Source of the DNA: Liquorilactobacillus sicerae
GTDB taxonomy: Bacteria > Bacillota > Bacilli > Lactobacillales > Lactobacillaceae
DNA length: 64,000 bases
Direction: 5' to 3'
Assembly (NCBI RefSeq): GCF_029916425.1
Contig: NZ_JAHAVQ010000002.1
Span: 124,001 to 188,000 of the forward strand
Part shown: piece after piece, positions 59,115 through 64,000 of the stretch
Layout: each line of letters starts with the position of its first letter
How positions within the stretch are numbered: position 1 is the stretch's first letter
Notes under the pieces: model-generated
Told to the model about the DNA's origin: nothing
Database searches by the model: none
The model's input: the letters and a program-made list of their open reading frames with translations, nothing else
Program-made: the position numbers and the translations under genes

Positions 59115-60146
59115 CTAGTTAAGATCAACCTTTTGTACCCAATTATCAAAGTCTTCACGTTCACTGTACTGAATACCAAGCAATTCTTCGTAAAGTTTCT
59201 TAGTATATGGTCCAGCTTCAGTTTCGCTAAATGGAACAAATTTCTTATCTTTATAAGTTAATGAACCAACTGGGGAAATTACGGCAGCTGTTCCCATCGC
59301 ACCAGCTTCAGCAAATTGATCAAAGTCTGCCATCTTAATTTGGGTTTCAACCGGATTCAAGCCTTGCCGTTCAGCAATTCTCAAAATTGATTTCTTAGTA
59401 ACTGATGGCAAAATTGAATCCGACTTTGGAGTGACAAATTGACCATCTTTAGTAATTCCATAGAAGTTAGCTCCACCAAATTCATCAATATATTTATGTT
59501 CACGTGGATCAAGGTATAAGCAATCAGCAAAGCCAGCATCTTTAGCTTTCATAGCTGGATAAAGACTACCTGCATAGTTTCCAGCGGTCTTTGCCTGACC
59601 AGTACCTGCATATGCAGCTCGATCATAATCACTGACCATATATGGCATTGGTGTCAAGCCTTTGATATAAGCACCAACTGGAGTAGCAAAAATGCGGAAA
59701 ACATAAGTCTTTGATGGTTTAACACCAACCATTGGCTCAGTTCCGACCATAAATGGCCGAAGATAAAGTGAAGCACCAGTTTCATATGGAGGCACAAAAT
59801 CTTGGTTTGCTTTAACAACTGCTTTGACTGCCTCAACAAATTTATCTTTTGGAAATGGTACCATTGAAAGACGTTTAGCAGAATTCTCCATTCTTTGAGC
59901 ATTCATATCTGGACGAAAAATGTTAACACTACCATCTTTACAACGATATGCTTTTAAGCCTTCAAATACTTCTTGTCCATAATGAAGATCCTCAGCAGCC
60001 TCGGAAAATGTCATACTTGATTCTTCAATTAGACCATCTTCATGCCATTCACCATCTTGATAAACAGCTTGATAACGATACGGAAGATCCCAATATTGAA
60101 AACCCAGATGATTCCAATCCATGTTTGCTGCAACTGCCTTTGCCAT
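59115..60146 (-). CDS. ilvE: Branched-chain amino acid aminotransferase
   Basis: PLP enzyme that transfers the amino group between Leu/Ile/Val and 2-oxoglutarate. Class IV fold: VFEGLKAYRCKDGSVNIFRPDMNAQRM, LYLRPFMVGTEPMVGVKPS, the PLP-lysine region TGQAKTAGNYAGS, EFGGANFYGI and GAMGTAAVISPVGSL. 343 aa is normal. ATG at 60146 has GGGGG upstream. No T-box is seen before it. In lactic acid bacteria it usually initiates branched-chain amino acid catabolism, which fits the nearby brnQ. Confidence 0.96.
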   Translation of the reverse strand: MAKAVAANMDWNHLGFQYWDLPYRYQAVYQDGEWHEDGLIEESSMTFSEAAEDLHYGQEVFEGLKAYRCKDGSVNIFRPDMNAQRMENSAKRLSMVPFPKDKFVEAVKAVVKANQDFVPPYETGASLYLRPFMVGTEPMVGVKPSKTYVFRIFATPVGAYIKGLTPMPYMVSDYDRAAYAGTGQAKTAGNYAGSLYPAMKAKDAGFADCLYLDPREHKYIDEFGGANFYGITKDGQFVTPKSDSILPSVTKKSILRIAERQGLNPVETQIKMADFDQFAEAGAMGTAAVISPVGSLTYKDKKFVPFSETEAGPYTKKLYEELLGIQYSEREDFDNWVQKVDLN

Positions 60147-60339
60147 AAAAATTCCCCCTATAGTAATTTAATAAATAAAGAATTGTAAATTGCCTTATCT
60201 CAAAAATCACCGCGCTAATTTGCTCATTTATTAACTTACTTAACTCGTTTACCCCGTAAGATATCCTCATTAAATTACTTGAACAAATCATTATCAGCAA
60301 TAACTTTCTCTGAAATCTCAGCAATTTATTATTTATTTA

Positions 60340-60759
60340 AGCATAGTATAATTATCTAACTCTTTTTTGTCAAATAGGATTTTGCATGATGAGCTATTTA
60401 TCAAGTTATCCTCGATAGCCGCAAACACCAGGTTGATTATGCATAAGACCAATAATTTGCTAGCGTATAATTTATTAACGGCAACGGCGCAAGTGATGTT
60501 ATCCTTTAGTGCTCCAGATATATGCTCAACATTAATTAAATAGTTACTGAAGATAACAATCATTGCTGGTAAAACTAAACTAAAACTATCCCAAATCACG
60601 ATATTTATAAAATCACTGTAATTATAAATTGAGTATTCATTACTACTATTTATAGTTGAAAGATTGAAAGAAGATCGGTAAAGATGAGGGAGATAAAAAA
60701 ACGAGTAAGACATCAGATCTTTTCAATTTGCGAAATTCATTGACAATTAATGTCCCCAT
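60340..60759 (-). pseudogene. ABC-2 type exporter permease, N-terminal fragment, frameshifted
   Basis: Starts with MGTLIVNEFRKLKRSDVLLV (ATG 60759, AGGAATAAAC upstream), the usual beginning of bacteriocin-immunity/bacitracin ABC permeases. A stop follows soon after, and another frame continues with DSFSLVLPAMIVIFSNYLIN, VEHISGALKDN, KLYASKLLVLCIIN. The C-terminal half is absent. It ends close to the ilvE promoter. The fragment belongs to the decayed locus described with the neighbouring kinase and regulator remnants. Confidence 0.65.
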
Positions 60760-60769
60760 GTTTATTCCT

Positions 60770-61017
60770 TCTCACTTTCAAATAGTTTGACCGCTACATA
60801 GTTATGATAAGAAGCCGGCAATACACAAGATTCCAATACAAGAGGGCATAGAAAGGAAGAGCCTGATAATGCTAGCGGACATCGTACCAGCTGAAATATG
60901 GGGTAATGACCACTTGAAGACAACAGCAAGCGGCAAAGGGAAGCGATTATATTGTAATGAAATGACAAAACTTAAAATTGTATATAACAAACTCACCACA
61001 AACGACATTGAAAACAA
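60770..61017 (-). pseudogene. Remnant of a second ABC-2 permease, fused to the kinase remnant
   Basis: The reverse strand reads SFVVSLLYTILSFVISLQYN and further hydrophobic segments ending in GILCIAGFLS, similar in character to the end of LanE/G-type permeases. It continues directly from the broken histidine-kinase frame, implying a deletion that joined the two genes. Composition is the only evidence for identity. Confidence 0.4.
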
Positions 61018-61480
61018 TCCGCTGTAAGCAAAAGGCCAACCATTTGCGATCCGTCAGCAGCTGTTGGTTAACCGGCAATTTCATTTCATGACTCCATAAA
61101 TTAAAATAGGTTTTGCGTTGCTGATCAGTCAGCCGTAATTGCTGCAATTTAGTCTGAAAACGTTCTTGATGGTCTGCTAATACTTGATAATATGTCTGGC
61201 TCAGTGTCTCAGGTGGCAAGTGATTAGGCAATTGATTCTGCTGATTAGCTGCCAGTAACTGCTGCTGTGCCGAAATTTTACGCCAGAGTCGCCAAAGTAT
61301 CCAAAGAAAAAATGGTGCGTAAAAAAAGCGCAGTAAATCAAGTGCTAAGCGATTCTGATCATCCTTTAGCCAAACTAAAAGCTGTACTAAACCAATCAAT
61401 AATAAATAAGCCAAGATTAGTGGCAATTGATCCAGCAAAGATTTTAGTTTACGCAATCTAATTCGTTTCATTTTTTTCAA
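60960..61480 (-). pseudogene. Sensor histidine kinase (BceS/LanK-like), internally deleted
   Basis: Begins (TTG 61480 or ATG 61471) with two transmembrane helices (LPLILAYLLLIGLVQLLVWL and APFFLWILWRLW) and almost no sensor loop, as in intramembrane-sensing kinases. The H-box YFNLWSHEMKLPV is present but is followed at once by TDRKWLAFCLQRI, which normally lies about 80 residues later before the ATP-binding N-box. The ATPase domain is missing. Overlaps the response-regulator remnant by 23 bases. Non-functional. Confidence 0.75.
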
Positions 61481-62149
61481 TTAGCCGATAACCTCGTTTC
61501 CGCTCAGTAACGATTCGCTGTTGTAAGTTAGTCAGCGTTAACTTTTTCCGTAATCGACTGAGATTGACGTTTAACACATTTTCATCAACAAAGGCTCCCC
61601 CCTGCCATAACTCATTCATGATTTGTGTTTTAGTAATGATTTTGCCATGATTTAAAAACAATAATTTTAAAATCACACTCTCAGTTGGAGTTAACTTGAT
61701 TTGAGTTCACGAAGTCATCAAAACATTAGTTAACAAATTCAGCTGACAATTTTCAAACTGCAAATTGCTGGTAGCCACCGAATTAAGTTGTGTTCGTCGC
61801 AAGACTGCTTGAATCTTTGAAAGTAAGACATTTACTGAAAAAGGTTTTGTCAAATAATCATCCGCTCCAAGAGCAATCGCCCGAATAGCATTTGGGTCCA
61901 TTTCAGCAGCTGATAAGAAAATTAACGGGACTTGAGAAAATTCACGCAACTTAGCTGTCCAATAAAACCCGTCATATAAAGGTAAAGTAATATCCATAGT
62001 TACTAAATCAGGCTGTTGGGCAGTAATTTCTTTGACAACTATCTCCCAGTTATCAACCGTTGCGACTTGATAATTCCACTTGTTCAAACCCCTAATCAAG
62101 GCTTGAACAAGTGCTTGGTCGTCTCTTCAACAATGAAGATTTTCTTCAA
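61458..62149 (-). pseudogene. OmpR-family response regulator, two lesions
   Basis: From TTG 62149 the frame reads KKIFIVEE, then a two-base GA duplication shifts it; correcting it restores DDQALVQALIRGLNKWNYQV. The receiver domain continues with the phosphorylation Asp in LVTMDITLPLYDG and GADDYLTKPFSVNVLL. At 61707 an in-frame TGA interrupts NVLMTS and TQIKLTPTESVILKLL, after which the winged helix DNA-binding domain is intact to its stop. It was the regulator of the adjacent kinase/ABC remnants. Confidence 0.82.
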
Positions 62150-62189
62150 AGTCCTTCACCTCTCATTTGCTGTTCGATTACAGCTTAAC

Positions 62190-63254
62190 TTAGCTAGCGA
62201 ACTGCACAATAAACAATCCAACATTCAATAGAATCAGTAACCCTAACGCAATCAAGTGAAAAACTTTATGATTCATCAAAATTGCAATATATTCGCGCAA
62301 AAAAGCATTGGGAATAAAAAACTTGCTAGTTCTGGCGCCAATTCCGTCAATCTTCAAGCCAACATAACGGGCATAACCGGCCGCACGAAAAGTATGATAG
62401 TCGCTAGTTGAAAAAATGCCGGCCGCCAACGGAATCTTCCTTGCTTCAAGGATTTTTTTAGAAAACAGCATATTTTCATAAGTGTTACGCGACTTGGTCT
62501 CCGCAACCAAGGTATATGCTGTCATCCCATTTTCTAGCGCATATACTTTCATTGCTTGACCTTCAGGCAGTTTTTCATCTGCTCCTTGACCACCAGAAAA
62601 AATAATCACTGGGCGGGAACCAGTTTTTTCAAATTGCTGATCACCAAATTCCTTTGCTTTCATAATTCGCGAAGCTAACAGTGGTGAAACACGTTCGCCA
62701 TTAATTAAGCCTGAGCCTAAAACAATAATATATTGCTGATTCCATTTTGGATGAAACAGCCGAGTAATTAAAAATGAGGTGATAAAGTTAACCAACCAAA
62801 AAGAAAAATAGCCGACAAACACTGCCATCAAACCCATAATTGCCCATGAGATCCGCGAAGGAAAAATTGCCCGCAAAGTACGTGAAAAAACTGGACTCAA
62901 AAGAATTGCTAAGCCTAAGATCAATGTCAGCATATTGCTTAAGGTATGGCTTTCCTTGCGCCAAACAATAATTGCATTCCACAATAATAAGATTCCTAAT
63001 GATAAATACAAAACTACAATCGGAATCGCAATAACTACCAAAGCAACTAACATCGCATGTTCTAACCACGGAACCTGGCTATAAGTAATCGTCAAAGCAA
63101 GTGCTGTCCCCAATAAAAATAAACTTAAATTTCCCAAAATTCCATTGAGTAAACGGAATTTATTACGCTTTAGACTGAAAACCAAGCCGCCGAAAACCAA
63201 TAAAAAAATCAACCAGGCTAACATAACAAAACTTATTCCTGCATTAAATTGCAT
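62190..63254 (-). CDS. YdcF/SanA-like (DUF218) membrane protein
   Basis: 354-aa protein with about five N-terminal transmembrane helices (1-165) and a C-terminal DUF218 domain: YIIVLGSGLINGERVSPLLASRI, PVIIFSGGQGADEKLPEGQAM, ETKSRNTYENMLFSKKI, GIFSTSDYHTFRAAGYARYVG and FFIPNAFLREYIAIL. Homologues (SanA, ElyC, YdcF) act in envelope integrity and possibly lipid-carrier metabolism. ATG at 63254 has AAAGGGG upstream. It is divergent from the RNA/dlt region. Precise reaction unknown. Confidence 0.9.
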   Translation of the reverse strand: MQFNAGISFVMLAWLIFLLVFGGLVFSLKRNKFRLLNGILGNLSLFLLGTALALTITYSQVPWLEHAMLVALVVIAIPIVVLYLSLGILLLWNAIIVWRKESHTLSNMLTLILGLAILLSPVFSRTLRAIFPSRISWAIMGLMAVFVGYFSFWLVNFITSFLITRLFHPKWNQQYIIVLGSGLINGERVSPLLASRIMKAKEFGDQQFEKTGSRPVIIFSGGQGADEKLPEGQAMKVYALENGMTAYTLVAETKSRNTYENMLFSKKILEARKIPLAAGIFSTSDYHTFRAAGYARYVGLKIDGIGARTSKFFIPNAFLREYIAILMNHKVFHLIALGLLILLNVGLFIVQFAS

Positions 63255-63326
63255 TCTGTAAACCCCTTTATATAATTACTATCGTTATTTTACCATTATC
63301 CATTTGTTAGGCAGTAACTTTTTTAT

Positions 63327-63355
63327 TTGACCAACGTAATAATTAATGAGATACT
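63327..63355 (+). promoter_or_regulatory. Promoter of the structured RNA
   Basis: TTGACC (63327-63332), 17-base spacer, GATACT (63350-63355). It would start a transcript near 63362, just before the folded region. Confidence 0.6.
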
Positions 63356-63361
63356 ACCACT

Positions 63362-63467
63362 GGTGCCAAACCATGGTAAAGGAAAGCGATCGGCGCAGTA
63401 ACGCGTTCGGAAGGTCGCCGCACTTTACCGCTGACCAGATTGATTTTTCAATCTGGTCTTTTTTTTT
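63362..63467 (+). ncRNA. Structured RNA with intrinsic terminator upstream of dltX
   Basis: About 105 nt, far more GC-rich than its surroundings. GGTAAAG (63375-63381) pairs with CTTTACC (63423-63429); inside, CGGCG (63391-63395) pairs with CGCCG (63416-63420). A terminator follows: perfect 11-bp stem 63433-63443/63448-63458, then nine T's. ACCA at 63356-63359 can compete for the TGGT preceding the first stem, so two states are possible. It may be a leader riboswitch for dlt or an independent small RNA; a separate TATACT lies at 63631 nearer dltX. I could not match it to a known family. Confidence 0.6.
63433..63467 (+). terminator. Strong intrinsic terminator of the structured RNA
   Basis: Perfect stem GACCAGATTGA / TCAATCTGGTC with a 4-base T loop and nine T's. 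Confidence 0.92.
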
Positions 63468-63630
63468 ATCTTTGGTTTGCATTTAAAGTGTAAATTCATC
63501 AGTCAAATTAGTTTTTAATTATACTCACAGTTTCTCTTAAAAAAATTCACAATTTCTTCAAATTTGGTAAAGATAGCTAACCTTTAGTTAAATTACTTTC
63601 ACTAGTGTTTTAAAAACGTTTTTTAAATTT

Positions 63631-63636
63631 TATACT
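63631..63636 (+). promoter_or_regulatory. Possible -10 of a dltX-proximal promoter
   Basis: TATACT 32 bases before dltX; the -35 (TTTTAA at about 63608) is weak. Confidence 0.4.
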
Positions 63637-63667
63637 GAAACAAACTTGTAACAAGGGAGTCATGATT

Positions 63668-63805
63668 ATGAAAAAAATACTGCATCACCCGATTTTTGAT
63701 TTTCTGCTTAAAACAGTATTTTATTTTGCTATTTTGCTGTTTTTACTTTATCTTTACGGATACTTTGGTGTTGGACAGGAACCATTTATCTATAACGAAT
63801 TTTAA
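63668..63805 (+). CDS. dltX: D-alanylation system small membrane protein DltX
   Basis: 45-aa protein: a basic start, one transmembrane helix and a C-terminus ending in EPFIYNEF, the conserved DltX tail needed for D-alanine transfer onto teichoic acids together with DltB and DltD. AAGGGAG lies eight bases before the ATG at 63668 (the in-frame ATG at 63662 is too close). It precedes dltA by 21 bases and opens the dlt operon. Confidence 0.95.
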   Translation: MKKILHHPIFDFLLKTVFYFAILLFLLYLYGYFGVGQEPFIYNEF

Positions 63806-63826
63806 TAACAGTTTGGGGGAATTTTA

Positions 63827-64000
63827 ATGACAAAGACACTCGTCACTAAACTAATCAACGCATTACAAATAAACGATCAAAACATTGTTTACACTGAGCA
63901 GCAAAAAAATCACACCTATCATGAACTAAAAGCAAAAGTTTTTAGATTTGCTGACTTTTTAACAACTAATTATCCTAATTCACGACCAATTTTGGTTTTT
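63827..64000 (+). CDS. dltA: D-alanine--poly(phosphoribitol) ligase subunit 1, N-terminal part (cut by window edge)
   Basis: Activates D-alanine as AMP ester and loads it on carrier DltC for teichoic acid D-alanylation. The 58 visible residues start MTKTLVTKLINALQINDQNI and include the YHELKAKVFRFADFL block typical of the adenylate-forming N-terminus. ATG at 63827 has a GGGGGA ribosome binding site. The rest lies outside the window. Identity is supported mainly by DltX immediately upstream. Confidence 0.92.
   Translation, partial: MTKTLVTKLINALQINDQNIVYTEQQKNHTYHELKAKVFRFADFLTTNYPNSRPILVF

Noticed and set aside
1-64000. CRISPR arrays, intact insertion sequences, prophage or rRNA/tRNA genes
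   Set aside because: None could be seen by reading either strand; no regularly spaced repeats or transposase genes were found.

Overview
The window looks like a chromosomal segment of a low-GC Firmicute, most likely a member of the Lactobacillaceae. Pointers are the malolactic cluster (mleR/mleS/mleP), a PTS sucrose locus, T-box leaders, dltX-dltA, frequent GTG/TTG starts with strong AGGAGG-type ribosome binding sites, and intrinsic terminators at most gene ends. I cannot name the genus. I see no rRNA, tRNA, CRISPR array, intact insertion sequence or prophage.

Layout. 1-5.7 kb: glyA (cut by the edge), iron-sulfur serine dehydratase sdaAB-sdaAA, an aldo/keto reductase, a short peptide deformylase and UbiB. 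5.8-8.5 kb: TrmB-like regulator, TSUP permease and an ornithine-cyclodeaminase-family enzyme. 8.7-13.3 kb: ammonium transporter with a GlnR-like box, a Nudix protein, and an RpiR regulator divergent from an RpiA-like protein and a Gfo/Idh dehydrogenase. 13.5-18.1 kb: AT-rich surface-glycosylation island (polyprenyl-phosphate glycosyltransferase plus two paralogous GT-C membrane proteins). 18.6-23.5 kb: map, a broken mpg, efp with a polyproline leader peptide, a second aldo/keto reductase, asd. 24.1-26.3 kb: T-box-controlled Ldh2-family dehydrogenase and a class-I glutamine-amidotransferase-like hydrolase. 27-33 kb: Nudix protein and the sucrose locus scrA / scrB-scrR-scrK. 33.5-41.2 kb: two PH-domain membrane proteins, a ugpCAEB-type sugar/glycerol-3-phosphate ABC transporter and an orphan metal-binding lipoprotein. 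41.5-49.2 kb: MFS transporter, malolactic cluster, GH31 glucosidase. 49.3-53.8 kb: Dyp peroxidase, UvrA-like ABC protein and a DUF2075 ATPase. 54.2-60.1 kb: fumarate reductase flavoprotein, fumarase, T-box-controlled brnQ, ilvE. 60.3-62.1 kb: a decayed two-component/ABC-exporter locus. 62.2-64 kb: YdcF-like protein, a structured RNA, dltX and the start of dltA.

How it fits together: several modules handle C4 acids and amino acids. Serine dehydratase makes pyruvate, malolactic enzyme and its permease consume malate, fumarase plus fumarate reductase give a reductive branch to succinate, and BrnQ, IlvE and possibly the Ldh2-like enzyme belong to branched-chain amino acid use. Many small remnants (PfpI, PadR, peptidase, HTH, two-component and ABC fragments) show continuing gene decay.

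The most interesting signal is upstream of efp. A 14-codon reading frame (20322-20366) with its own ribosome binding site encodes MLHIGFAFPLPPPV. EF-P is the factor that rescues ribosomes stalled at consecutive prolines, so this leader could sense EF-P activity. A segment of the leader can also pair with the efp Shine-Dalgarno sequence.
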